The notes beneath the pieces are model-generated. The model was not told where the DNA came from, did not search any database, and was given only the letters and a program-made list of their open reading frames with translations. Both the position numbers and the translations under genes were made by a program. A DNA stretch of 64,000 nucleotides, from assembly GCA_963786675.1 (NCBI GenBank), contig CAWAZY010000001.1:310001-374000 (forward strand), read 5' to 3'. This DNA is from JAGVSR01 sp963786675 (GTDB taxonomy: Bacteria; Pseudomonadota; Alphaproteobacteria; Rhizobiales; Hyphomicrobiaceae). Every line of letters starts with the position of its first letter. Position 1 is the first letter of the stretch. This document shows, one piece after another, positions 44,848 through 53,717 of the stretch.

Positions 44848-46677
44848 CTAGCGAACTGGCACGATGAAGTCCGTGTACTTGCCGGTTTCATTGCTCATGC
44901 CGTTGTCAGATACGATGAGCGAAGATCCTGGCTTCATCAGATCTTCGATCTGCAAACGCACATCCATCGGGATCGAAACGCGATCAAGAGCGGCCTGGGC
45001 CGTCTGGTTGCGCCGCGCCTCGCCGGCGGCCTTGGCAGCGGCCGCCGCATGGGCCTCACGGGCCTTGCGGTCACGCGCGGAAGGCAGCTTGGGCGCGGTG
45101 TAGGTCGGGATTGACGCGACCGTCCAATCCACTTTCGCCAAGCCATCACCTTGGCGCGGATTGATCTTGAGGGCCGTGAAGACATGCGTCCCCAGTGGCT
45201 TGTCGGGCTGCTCAAAGGTGACGGCGGCTTCCAGGATCGGTTCGTAGCCTTGACGCACGTAGAGCTTCTGCGTCTTGCGGCTGATGAACACGTGCACGGG
45301 ATTGTTCCGCTTGAACTCGCGGCGCTTGGCAGCGGCCTCTTCGTCGCGCACCAGCGACAAAGCCGCATCGGCCTTGCGCACGACTATTGCCGCTTCGGCC
45401 CGCTTGGCTTCGGCCTCATCGGCGGCGCGCTTGGCCAACGTCAACGCTTCTTCGGCCTCAGCTGCGGCTTCGGCTGCCAGCGAGGCCTTGTCGGACGTGT
45501 CCAGCACGGCCGCTTCCAGACGATCTTCGTCTTCGGTGGCCTTGGCAATTTCGGCGTCCGTAAATGTGGTCTTGCGCTTTATTGCCTTGGCGAAAACTTC
45601 CAGCTTTTTCTCTGCCACATCACGTGCCTGCCGGGCCTTGCGGACGTCCGCCGTGCGCTGATCGGACACGATCTTTGCCGTACGAACGGCCTCCTTGGCT
45701 TCGTTCGCGACCCGCAGCGCCTCTTTTGCCCGATCGACAGCCTCCGTCTTGGAGCGATCCGCCTCTGCGACGGCCCGCGCCAGGCGGTCCAGCGCTTCGC
45801 GGCGTTCGTTGCGTACCGCGCGAATGGCCTCAGCGCCCGACAGTTCCGTTGCCGCCATGGCCGCGGAAACGCCGACGATGCTGCCCACTTCCCTGGGCAC
45901 CGTTGTGTTGGCCGACGCCGCATCCGCAACACGCGTTTCAGACGCCGGCACGAGGGAATGCGAAATCACGTCTTCCGCCGGCAGAGCCGCGAACAAAACC
46001 GGATGCTCGACCGTTGAGGGCTGGACGGTCTCGTTGGAGACGATCACCCGCGTGCCCATCGTCGTTAGCCCGAACAGCTTCTTGGAAAATCCATGGGGCA
46101 GCCGGATGCAGCCATGCGAAGCTGGATACCCTGGCAGATGACCGGCGTGCAGAGCGACGCCAGACCACGTGATGCGCTGCATGTTCGGCATGGGCGCACT
46201 GTCGTACAGGTTAGAAAAATGGACGCGGTTCTTCTGCAGAACGGAGTAGACACCCGTGGGCGTCGGCGTGCTGAACTTGCCCGAAGAGATCGGGCTTTCG
46301 AGCATGAGGCGGTCACCGTCGAACACCGAAACGCGCTGACGGCGCAGTGACACTGCGATGAGAAGCGGGTTCTCGGGCTTCGTTACGACGGCCTCGGTGT
46401 CCTTGGCAGCCGCCTTGCGCGGCTTGGCACCGCTCTCCGCCTGCGGTGCCGTGCGCGTGATCCGCTTGACCTTGGGCTTCTTGCGCTTGTCGGCCGAGCC
46501 GTATGACGACCCGTTCGAGTTACCGTAATTGAAGAACTGCGCCTCGGCGGTTTCGCTCAGCGCAACACTGACAGCGAGCGCCAACAGGCTCGCCCCAAGG
46601 GTTGCACCACGCACGCGGGACACGAAAGCTAAAGGATCTCGCCGATCCCCGGGAACGCTGAACACCATTGACCCCAT
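44848..46677 (-). CDS. L,D-transpeptidase with coiled coil and a second, Cys-less YkuD-like domain
   Basis: The 609-residue protein has a signal peptide (cut near SETAEAQFF). A YkuD catalytic domain (about 105-215) carries VALHAGHLPGYPASHGCIRL, with the active His and Cys. A long Ala/Glu/Lys coiled coil (about 270-450, e.g. AVAEADRSKTEAVDRAKEAL) follows. The C-terminal domain (about 455-609) begins NPVHVFISRKTQKLYVRQGY and ends SSLIVSDNGMSNETGKYTDF without an HGC motif. This tandem layout occurs in Hyphomicrobiales. It probably cross-links peptidoglycan or attaches lipoproteins, with the second domain as a binding module. The ATG at 46677 is used. Confidence 0.88.
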   Translation of the reverse strand: MGSMVFSVPGDRRDPLAFVSRVRGATLGASLLALAVSVALSETAEAQFFNYGNSNGSSYGSADKRKKPKVKRITRTAPQAESGAKPRKAAAKDTEAVVTKPENPLLIAVSLRRQRVSVFDGDRLMLESPISSGKFSTPTPTGVYSVLQKNRVHFSNLYDSAPMPNMQRITWSGVALHAGHLPGYPASHGCIRLPHGFSKKLFGLTTMGTRVIVSNETVQPSTVEHPVLFAALPAEDVISHSLVPASETRVADAASANTTVPREVGSIVGVSAAMAATELSGAEAIRAVRNERREALDRLARAVAEADRSKTEAVDRAKEALRVANEAKEAVRTAKIVSDQRTADVRKARQARDVAEKKLEVFAKAIKRKTTFTDAEIAKATEDEDRLEAAVLDTSDKASLAAEAAAEAEEALTLAKRAADEAEAKRAEAAIVVRKADAALSLVRDEEAAAKRREFKRNNPVHVFISRKTQKLYVRQGYEPILEAAVTFEQPDKPLGTHVFTALKINPRQGDGLAKVDWTVASIPTYTAPKLPSARDRKAREAHAAAAAKAAGEARRNQTAQAALDRVSIPMDVRLQIEDLMKPGSSLIVSDNGMSNETGKYTDFIVPVR

Positions 46678-47006
46678 CCCAACTTCAAACGCGCGACCGA
46701 TAAAAACGCATGATTTACCGGCTAGATGTCACCTTTTGGTTATCAGATGGGTCCCCGAATGCGCAATGCTGCATGATGCGTATTGTGACAAACTCTTGTC
46801 CGCTGTGGCGAAGGCTCCACGCATTTGTCATTGTTGAGCAATCTAAACCCTAAGTACAGGGATGGACTGGTATATTTTTGGGCTAAACCCTAAGTCTCAA
46901 GCCAAGTTGCCGGCGCGCCTCATCTGTTGCCCGTTGGCAAAAGCGTAACGCCTGGGCCGGGCCGTGGCTCCCATTCGCCGCACCGTCTCTCAGACCGGAC
47001 CATCCG
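46678..47006. promoter_or_regulatory. Divergent promoter region with a spaced 13-base direct repeat
   Basis: Between the L,D-transpeptidase and panB starts, the repeat ctaaaccctaagt occurs at 46843-46855 and 46883-46895, exactly 40 bases apart. The stretch is AT-richer than its surroundings (tatatttttgg between the copies). Equal spacing near four helical turns suggests paired binding sites for one regulator. It is not a standard TTAA-N7-TTAA CtrA site. Confidence 0.5.
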
Positions 47007-47897
47007 ATGTCCCTGCAGAAAAAGTCACCGCGTTTGATGGCCCCCGATATCACCGCCATGAAGGGGGTACGGCCCATCGTGTCGCTGACGTCGTATCACG
47101 CTCATACCGCGGCGATCGCCGACAAATACTGCGACTTCCTCCTTGTCGGCGACAGCCTGGGGATGGTGATGCACGGCTACGAGACAACCGTCCCCGTGCC
47201 GCTCGACCTCATGATCATGCACGGCAAGGCGGTTGTGCGCGGGGCGCGGCGCGCGCTCGTCGTCGTCGACATGCCATTCGGAACCTACGAGGAGAGCCCT
47301 TCGGTCGCCTTCCGCAATGCCGCCCGCGTGATGAAGGAAACGGATTGCGGCGCGGTCAAACTGGAAGGCGGACGGCGCATGGCCGAGACGATCCACTACC
47401 TCGTGGAGCGCGGCATCCCCGTCATGGCTCACATTGGGCTGACCCCGCAGTCGATCAACGTCATCGGTGGATTCAAGACCCAGGGCCGCACGCGCGATCA
47501 ATGGGCCGCCCTGGAGGACGACGCACGTCTGGTCGCGGAGGCCGGCGCCTTCGCCGTCGTGCTGGAGGCCATCGCCGCGCCGCTCGCTGGACGCATCACG
47601 GCAACCGTTCCGATCCCAACCATCGGCATTGGTGCCTCGGCGGCCTGCGATGGGCAGATCCTGGTCATGGAAGATATGCTCGGACTGTCGCCGAACGTGC
47701 CGAAGTTCGTAAAGGAGTTCGGCCGCATCGGGGCCGCCATTGACGGCGCCATCCGCGGCTACGCCGAGGAGGTCCGGGCGCGGCGCTTTCCCGATCCAGA
47801 CCACAGTTACGCCATGAAGGACGAGGAAACCGGCGCGACTGTGGATCGCGCAGCCGCGTCCAAGCCCACAAAATCCAAGAAAAAGCTCGAAAGCTGA
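47007..47897 (+). CDS. panB: 3-methyl-2-oxobutanoate hydroxymethyltransferase
   Basis: PanB makes ketopantoate in pantothenate synthesis. The 296-residue product begins MSLQKKSPRLMAPDITAMKG. Signatures are FLLVGDSLGMVMHGYETTVP (metal-site Asp), ALVVVDMPFGTYEESP, VKLEGGRRMAE, PVMAHIGLTPQSINVIGGFK, and PTIGIGASAACDGQILVMED. The C-terminal 35 residues are a lysine-rich extension. It is upstream of the YfgM-like and bamB genes in the same direction. Confidence 0.96.
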   Translation: MSLQKKSPRLMAPDITAMKGVRPIVSLTSYHAHTAAIADKYCDFLLVGDSLGMVMHGYETTVPVPLDLMIMHGKAVVRGARRALVVVDMPFGTYEESPSVAFRNAARVMKETDCGAVKLEGGRRMAETIHYLVERGIPVMAHIGLTPQSINVIGGFKTQGRTRDQWAALEDDARLVAEAGAFAVVLEAIAAPLAGRITATVPIPTIGIGASAACDGQILVMEDMLGLSPNVPKFVKEFGRIGAAIDGAIRGYAEEVRARRFPDPDHSYAMKDEETGATVDRAAASKPTKSKKKLES

Positions 47898-48099
47898 AAG
47901 ACTTGGGGCACTACCGCCGCAGCGCCGAATATGGCCGCATCGGTGCAGCCAGACGGAATGCGCGAAATTGGGTTGCGCGGCGGTGGCTTAGGGCTATCAA
48001 TGCGCGCAAATAGGCCACGCTTTCACTTTGCCGGGGTTCGCAACACACCGCCGGCAGGGTCGCAGTGCCAAGACACGGATATCCGGGGAACAAGGCCCA

Positions 48100-48909
48100 A
48101 TGGTTGATAGAAACGACACGCTCCTTCGCGAAGTTAACGAGGAGTTGCGCCGCGAGCGGCTTGAAAAGCTGTGGGAACGTTATGGAATGTACCTCGTCGC
48201 CGGGGCCGCATTGTTCGTCGCCAGCATCGGTGGCTATCAGCTCTGGGAAAGCCGCAAGCTTGCCGAGGCCCAGGAAAATGGCGCGCGTTACGAGGCCGCG
48301 CTGAACCTGGTGAAGGCGGAAAAGTCTGACGAGGCGCAGAAGGCCTTGGAACAGATTTCAGCAGGCGGACACGAAGGTTACGCCGCTCTGGCCCAATTGC
48401 AGCAGGCTGGACTGCATCTGAAGACCGACCGGCCCAAGGACGCATTGGCCATCTTCGAGAAGCTGGCCACCGCGCCGTCGCCGGACGCCAACATCAAGAC
48501 CTTCGCAGCCGTCCAAGCCGCATCCCTGCGGTTGGATGAGGCCGACTTTACCGAAATGCAGAATCGGCTCAACGATTTGGCCAACGGTACGTCCCCGTGG
48601 CGGATTCCCGCCAAGGAACTGCTCGCAACGGCCGCCTACAAGGCCGGCAAACTGGATGAGGCCCGCAAGCTTCTGATGGAATTGCTGACCGAACCGGAAG
48701 CGCCGCGCGGCACCATCAATCGCGTTCAACTGCTTCTGGGAGCTGTTGCAGCCTCGGAAGTGGGCAAGACGGCCACAGCCACACCGGCCGCTCCGGCGGC
48801 AGCAGCCCCGGCCACGACGGCGCCGTCCGCCCCGGCAGCGCCCGAATCCGGTGCCAAGGAAGGCACCCCGACACCTGCCGCGAGCGAGGCCGCTCCCGGG
48901 TCGAAGTAG
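48100..48909 (+). CDS. YfgM-like membrane-anchored TPR protein
   Basis: The ATG at 48100 (MVDRNDTLLREVNEELRRER) gives 269 residues; the extension to 48028 is not conserved. One TM helix (YLVAGAALFVASIGGYQLW) is followed by periplasmic TPR-like repeats (about 55-210) and an Ala/Pro-rich tail. YfgM is an ancillary SecYEG-linked periplasmic chaperone factor and its gene commonly precedes bamB and der. Here bamB follows after nine bases, while der is at 30.4 kb. Confidence 0.88.
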   Translation: MVDRNDTLLREVNEELRRERLEKLWERYGMYLVAGAALFVASIGGYQLWESRKLAEAQENGARYEAALNLVKAEKSDEAQKALEQISAGGHEGYAALAQLQQAGLHLKTDRPKDALAIFEKLATAPSPDANIKTFAAVQAASLRLDEADFTEMQNRLNDLANGTSPWRIPAKELLATAAYKAGKLDEARKLLMELLTEPEAPRGTINRVQLLLGAVAASEVGKTATATPAAPAAAAPATTAPSAPAAPESGAKEGTPTPAASEAAPGSK

Positions 48910-48918
48910 GAGACGAGA

Positions 48919-50323
48919 ATGGCCCGATGCTCACCAGTGCTGCGCGCGCTCGCCATGGCGAGCCTTGGCGCGTTTGCCCTGGGTGGATGCTCGGATAGCC
49001 TGCCCAGTCTGCCAAAGATCGGCGAACTCAATCCGTTCAAGGAAAAGCAGGTGCCTCTGCCGGGCCGGCGCATCGCTGTCCTTCCGGCAACCGAAAAAAT
49101 CCCCGGCGAACTGGCCGACGCCAACGCACCGATCGTATTGCCGGCAGCCCAACCCAACGAAGAATGGACCCAGCCGGGCGGCGTGCCCTCGAACACGCCC
49201 GGGTCACCTGGCACTGTCGGGTGGCGCACGCGAGGCCTGGAGCGTCAGCGCGGGCGCTGGATCGAGCGGCCAGGGCCGCGTGACGGCAAGTCCGATCGTC
49301 TATGGCGGGCGCATTTACACACTCGATGCCGACGGAACGGCGATGGCGATTTCCGTATCGGGCGGCTCGGCTCTTTGGAAGCATTCCCTCGCCCCGACAC
49401 CACCCCAGACCGCACAGGCCGGCGGGCTCAGCAGCTTGACGACATCGAGTATCTTCTCGCTCGGCGGCTCGGACGGCGGCGGCTACGGCGGCGGACTTGC
49501 TGTCGACAACGGCCGGCTCTACGGCGCCAGCGGCTTCGGTGCGGTTATTGCCATGGACCCGGGAACCGGCAAGCGGCTGTGGGAGAAAAATCTCGGGGCG
49601 CCCATTCGCTCGTCGCCCACCGCGGCCGGCGATCGCGTCTTCGTCCTCACCACCGAGGGCCGTTTCTACTGCCTGTCCGGCGTCGATGGCACCGAGCTAT
49701 GGTCCTCGCGCGGCCTGCCGCATCAGGCCTCGTTGTCGCTCAACGCCAGTCCGGCGGTGGACGGCGAGATCGTGGCCGTGCCCTATCCCACCGGCGACGT
49801 CATCGGCCTCAAGGTGCTCGATGGCAGCCCGGTCTGGTCGGAGAACCTGACGCGCTCGCGCGCCGCGTCCCAGTTCGCATCACTGACCGACGCGGCGCGT
49901 CCTGCGATTGACGACGGCGTCGTGTACGCCATCGGCCATGCGGGTCGCATGGTGGCCACCAACATCAAGAGCGGCGAACGCATCTGGTCGATCAATGCAC
50001 CGGGCACGCAAATGCCGTGGGTTGCGGGCGAGAGCGTTTTCATCATCGATACCCTCGGGCAGATCATGGCGATCGCCAAGCGCGACGGGAAGATCCAGTG
50101 GACCGCCAAGCTGCCATCGAGCGGGGCATGGTCGGGTCCCGTGCTGGCCAACAACACGCTGTGGGCCATTTCGTCCAAAGGCGTGCTGGCGTCCATCGAG
50201 CCGACGACAGGGCGCGTGCTCGGCCAGCAGACGCTGTCCTCGGGGTCCTACATCGCGCCGATCGTGGCCGGTGGCCGGATGTACATTCTCACCGACGCAG
50301 CCAAGCTGATCGCCCTCAACTGA
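48919..50323 (+). CDS. bamB: Outer-membrane assembly lipoprotein BamB, frame broken
   Basis: BamB is a beta-propeller lipoprotein of the BAM complex. The ATG at 48919 begins MARCSPVLRALAMASLGAFA with lipobox ALGGC. The first frame runs to about 49200 (EWTQPGGVPSNTPG) and the propeller continues in the +1 frame (LALSGGAREAWSVSAGAGSS to AAKLIALN at 50323). PQQ-like blade motifs recur: GGRIYTLDADGTAMAIS, NGRLYGASGFGAVIAMDPGT, GDRVFVLTTEGRFYCLSGVD, GRMVATNIKSGERIWSI. One extra base in the CCCGGG run would explain the break. It requires Lgt (18.5 kb) for lipidation. Confidence 0.9.
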
Positions 50324-50433
50324 GGCAGCGCCAGCATCCTGCTGGCAAAGGCTCTTAACGCTCCCCGCACCCGCGCGTCCTCCGCCCTCAGTTTGAGGTC
50401 GAAGACAGCCCACGATGCCGCTATGCACACGGC

Positions 50434-51558
50434 ATGACCGCGGACGAGCACTTTGAAATCTTCCTGGTGGCCACACCCGGCCTTGAGGGGCCGCTGTGCG
50501 CGGAGGCGCGCGTCTGCGGCTTCAAGGCGAAGACGGTGCCCGGCGGCGTGACGATCAATGGCGGCTGGCCCGACGTTTGGCGCGCCAATCTAGAAATTCG
50601 CGGCGCCAGCCGCATCCTGGCGCGTGTCGATGTCTTCCGCGCGCAGCATCTGGCGCAACTGGACCGGCGGGCGCGGAGCGTGCCCTGGGCGCGCATCTTA
50701 CGGCCCGACGTGCCCGTTCGCGTCGAAGCGAGCTGCAAATCTTCGCGCATCTATCACACCGGTGCGGCGGCCGAACGCATCGGACGAGCCATTCATGAAA
50801 CCATTGGCGCGCCACTTTCGGATGACGCCCCCGTCTCGATCCGGGCGCGCATCGAGAACGACGTCTGCACGATCAGCGTCGATACCTCGGGCGAGCTGTT
50901 GCACAAGCGCGGGCACAAGGAAGCTGTCGCCAAGGCGCCGATGCGCGAAACGATGGCGGCCCTCTTCCTGCGCCAATGCGGCTATGACGGCCGGGAACCC
51001 GTGGTCGATCCCATGTGCGGGTCAGGCACCTTCGTCATCGAAGCCGCCGAGATTGCCGCCGGGCTAAAGCCGGGCCGGTCGCGCCACTTCGCGTTCGAGC
51101 ATCTGGCGACCTTCGATGCGCAAGCCTGGAGCGCCCTGCGTACGGAACCCCAGGTACAGGCACAGCCCCCGCAACCTCAGATGCGGTTCGTCGGCAGCGA
51201 CCGCGACGAGGGCGCCATCCGCATGAGCCGGGCCAACGCGGAACGCGCGGGCGTTGCAGGTTTCACGGAATTTGTGGTGCGGGACGCCGCCGAGCTGACG
51301 CCGCCCGAGGGACCAGTGGGGCTGGTCATCGTCAATCCGCCCTACGGGGAACGCATCGGAGAGAACGCCCGCCTGCGCGGGCTCTACCGCACTCTGGGGC
51401 ACGTACTATTGACGCGCTTTGCCGGCTGGCGCGTCGGTCTCATCACCAGCGACGACGCGCTGGCGAAGGTGACAGGCCTGCCTTTCGCACTTTCAGCCGA
51501 ACCCGTCCTGCACGGCGGGCTGCGCATCCAGCTCTACCGGACAGGGCCGCTCCCGTAA
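50434..51558 (+). CDS. THUMP-domain class I RNA methyltransferase (RlmL-N type)
   Basis: The 374-residue product has an N-terminal ferredoxin-like/THUMP region (FEIFLVATPGLEGPLCAEAR; ARIENDVCTISVDTSGELLH). The Rossmann methyltransferase part shows PVVDPMCGSGTFVIEAAEIA (SAM motif), FVGSDRDEGAIRMSRANAER, and catalytic NPPYGERIGENARLRGLY. By family (COG0116) it N2-methylates a guanosine in 23S rRNA, probably G2445; the exact target is inferred. It is convergent with prfC. Confidence 0.9.
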   Translation: MTADEHFEIFLVATPGLEGPLCAEARVCGFKAKTVPGGVTINGGWPDVWRANLEIRGASRILARVDVFRAQHLAQLDRRARSVPWARILRPDVPVRVEASCKSSRIYHTGAAAERIGRAIHETIGAPLSDDAPVSIRARIENDVCTISVDTSGELLHKRGHKEAVAKAPMRETMAALFLRQCGYDGREPVVDPMCGSGTFVIEAAEIAAGLKPGRSRHFAFEHLATFDAQAWSALRTEPQVQAQPPQPQMRFVGSDRDEGAIRMSRANAERAGVAGFTEFVVRDAAELTPPEGPVGLVIVNPPYGERIGENARLRGLYRTLGHVLLTRFAGWRVGLITSDDALAKVTGLPFALSAEPVLHGGLRIQLYRTGPLP

Positions 51559-51579
51559 CCGGCGGGAGCCCGGGGCGCA

Positions 51580-53250
51580 TCAGGCTTTGACTGCGCCGTC
51601 GTTGGTCTTGATGTCGATGAATTTGATGGCCGGGTTCTTGTCCGATGCCCATCCGAGACCGAACTGGCTTTGCGCAAGGAACACACGATCCCCGTCGAGA
51701 TCGGTGGCAATCGCCGACTTGTTTTTCGCCGCGAAGGCCTCCAGCGCCGCCGGATCGTCCGACGTGAACCAGCGGACCACTTCATACGGGCAGCTCTCGA
51801 AGATGATGGGCAGGTTGTATTCGTTGGTCAGCCGGTCCGCGAGCACGTCGAGCTGCAGCGCGCCGATGACGCCCACGATCGGCTGCGAACCATCGACCGG
51901 ATTGAACACCTGCACCACGCCTTCCTCGGCCATCTCCATCAGCGCTTCGCGCAGCTTCTTGGCGCGGATCGCATCTTCCAGCCGGACGCGGCGTAGAATT
52001 TCCGGCGCAAAACTGGGGATTCCGAGGAACGTGATGTCCTCGCCTTCGGTGAGCGCGTCGCCAATACGCAAGAGCCCACGGTTGGGAATTCCCACCACAT
52101 CGCCGGCATAGGCCTCCTCGGCCAGCGACCGGTCTTGCGCAAAGAAGAACTGCGGCGCCGACAGCGCCAGCGTCTTCTCGCTGCGCACGATCTTTACGCG
52201 CATGCCGCGCGTGAGTTTGCCGGAGACGACGCGCATGAAGGCCATGCGGTCGCGATGGTTGGGGTCCATGTTCGCCTGGATCTTGAACACGATCCCCGAC
52301 ATCTTCGGTTCGTCGGCTTCGACCAGACGCCCCGCTGCCCGCAAGCTGCGCGGCGGCGGCGCGAACGCGACGAGCGCATCGAGCAGGTGGCGCACGCCGA
52401 AATTCTTGAGCGCGCTGCCGAAATAGACCGGCGTCAGCGTGCCCTGACGGAACGCCTCCAGATCAAAGCGGCCGCAGGCGCCCTGGACGAGATCAATCTC
52501 CTCGCGCCAGCGTTCCACCTGCCCGTTTTCCGGCAGCAGCTCATCGAAAACCTTGTCATTCGGACCGCTCACCGGCTCATGCGCGCGTTCATCGTCGAGG
52601 CGCGTGATACGGGGCTCATAAAGATCGAACGTGCCACGGAATTCGCGGCCGCGCCCGATCGGCCAGTTCATTGGCGCGGTATCCAGCGCCAGGACGCTGG
52701 CGATTTCATCCAGCAGTTCGAGCGGCTCGCGTGTCTCGCGGTCTAGCTTGTTGATGAATGTGATGATCGGGATGTCGCGCAGCCGGCAGATCTCGAACAG
52801 CTTGCGCGTGCGGCTCTCGATACCCTTCGCCGCGTCGATGACCATGATGGCGCTATCGACGGCGGTCAGCGTGCGATAGGTCTGATCGGAGAAGTCCTCA
52901 TGGCCCGGCGTGTCGAGCAGATTGAGCACGGCGTCTTCGTACTCGAAGGTCATCACCGACGTGACAACCGAGATGCCGCGGGCCCGCTCGATCGCCATCC
53001 AGTCGGAGCGTGTGTTCTGCTTGTCCTTCTTCGCCTTAACCTGACCGGCGAGCTGAATGGCGCCGCCGAACAGCAGGAGCTTTTCCGTCAGCGTCGTCTT
53101 ACCGGCGTCGGGATGCGAGATGATGGCGAACGTGCGCCGCCGCGCTATCTCGCGGGCCATGACCGACTGCGGTACGCCGCCCGCCGGCGCGGGCGTGGCC
53201 ACCGCACTCGCGGAACCGGTTTCTTCAATTTTGCGTGCGTCGTCGGCCAC
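51580..53250 (-). CDS. prfC: Peptide chain release factor 3
   Basis: RF3 is a GTPase that recycles RF1 and RF2 after peptide release. The 556-residue product starts with GTG at 53250 (MADDARKIEETGSASAVATP); the extra 30-residue leader before MAREIARRRTFAIISH is Ala-rich, so the ATG at that Met is an alternative start. Motifs are SHPDAGKTTLTEKLLLFGG, the RF3-type switch ERARGISVVTSVMTF, DTPGHEDFSDQTYR, NKLD, and the C-terminal GVIGALQLDVLADRL. RF3 is patchily distributed in alphaproteobacteria. Confidence 0.93.
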   Translation of the reverse strand: MADDARKIEETGSASAVATPAPAGGVPQSVMAREIARRRTFAIISHPDAGKTTLTEKLLLFGGAIQLAGQVKAKKDKQNTRSDWMAIERARGISVVTSVMTFEYEDAVLNLLDTPGHEDFSDQTYRTLTAVDSAIMVIDAAKGIESRTRKLFEICRLRDIPIITFINKLDRETREPLELLDEIASVLALDTAPMNWPIGRGREFRGTFDLYEPRITRLDDERAHEPVSGPNDKVFDELLPENGQVERWREEIDLVQGACGRFDLEAFRQGTLTPVYFGSALKNFGVRHLLDALVAFAPPPRSLRAAGRLVEADEPKMSGIVFKIQANMDPNHRDRMAFMRVVSGKLTRGMRVKIVRSEKTLALSAPQFFFAQDRSLAEEAYAGDVVGIPNRGLLRIGDALTEGEDITFLGIPSFAPEILRRVRLEDAIRAKKLREALMEMAEEGVVQVFNPVDGSQPIVGVIGALQLDVLADRLTNEYNLPIIFESCPYEVVRWFTSDDPAALEAFAAKNKSAIATDLDGDRVFLAQSQFGLGWASDKNPAIKFIDIKTNDGAVKA

Positions 53251-53717
53251 GGCCAGTCGTCCTTACCCGTCGTGTTATGAGTTGAGCGCGAGGAAGCCGG
53301 GCGCGCCCACATGGCAGCGTGCAGGGCGACGCCGCGTGCGCCCCTATACATGGTTCGAAGGGGCGGGTCACGCTGGGTGGGCCTAATGTCTCGATGGACG
53401 GACTGCCGATCCGCGAAATCAGCGCGGCGAGGCGGGACGGCACCTCAGCGAGGGCCGTCACCGCCTCTTTGCGCTTCGTCGAGGGCTACGCAATACTTCC
53501 GGGACGAAGCATCGTGCGTGCCGAGGACGGGGGGTACACGAGGACGCAATACTTGAAACATCACCTCATCCCGCCGTCCAAGGCCGCAGATGTCGGGATA
53601 ACGGACCCACATGGCTTTCATTCCTTGTGAGTCTAAGCGCGCCTGTGGAAAACTCGCTAAGCAACGGACAACCTTCGAATCGTAGGCGAAGGTTCATCCG
53701 CAGATAGGGACCTTCGC
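53251..53717. other. Intergenic stretch upstream of the cyclase gene
   Basis: About 470 bases. A 103-codon plus-strand frame at 53319-53630 has no domain and starts on a non-ATG codon; it is not supported. An inverted repeat ACCTTCG / CGAAGGT lies at about 53670-53692, just before the cyclase start. Confidence 0.4.

Noticed and set aside
53319..53630. 103-codon plus-strand frame upstream of the cyclase
   Set aside because: It has a non-ATG start, no ribosome site, no domain, and a composition unlike the neighbouring genes.
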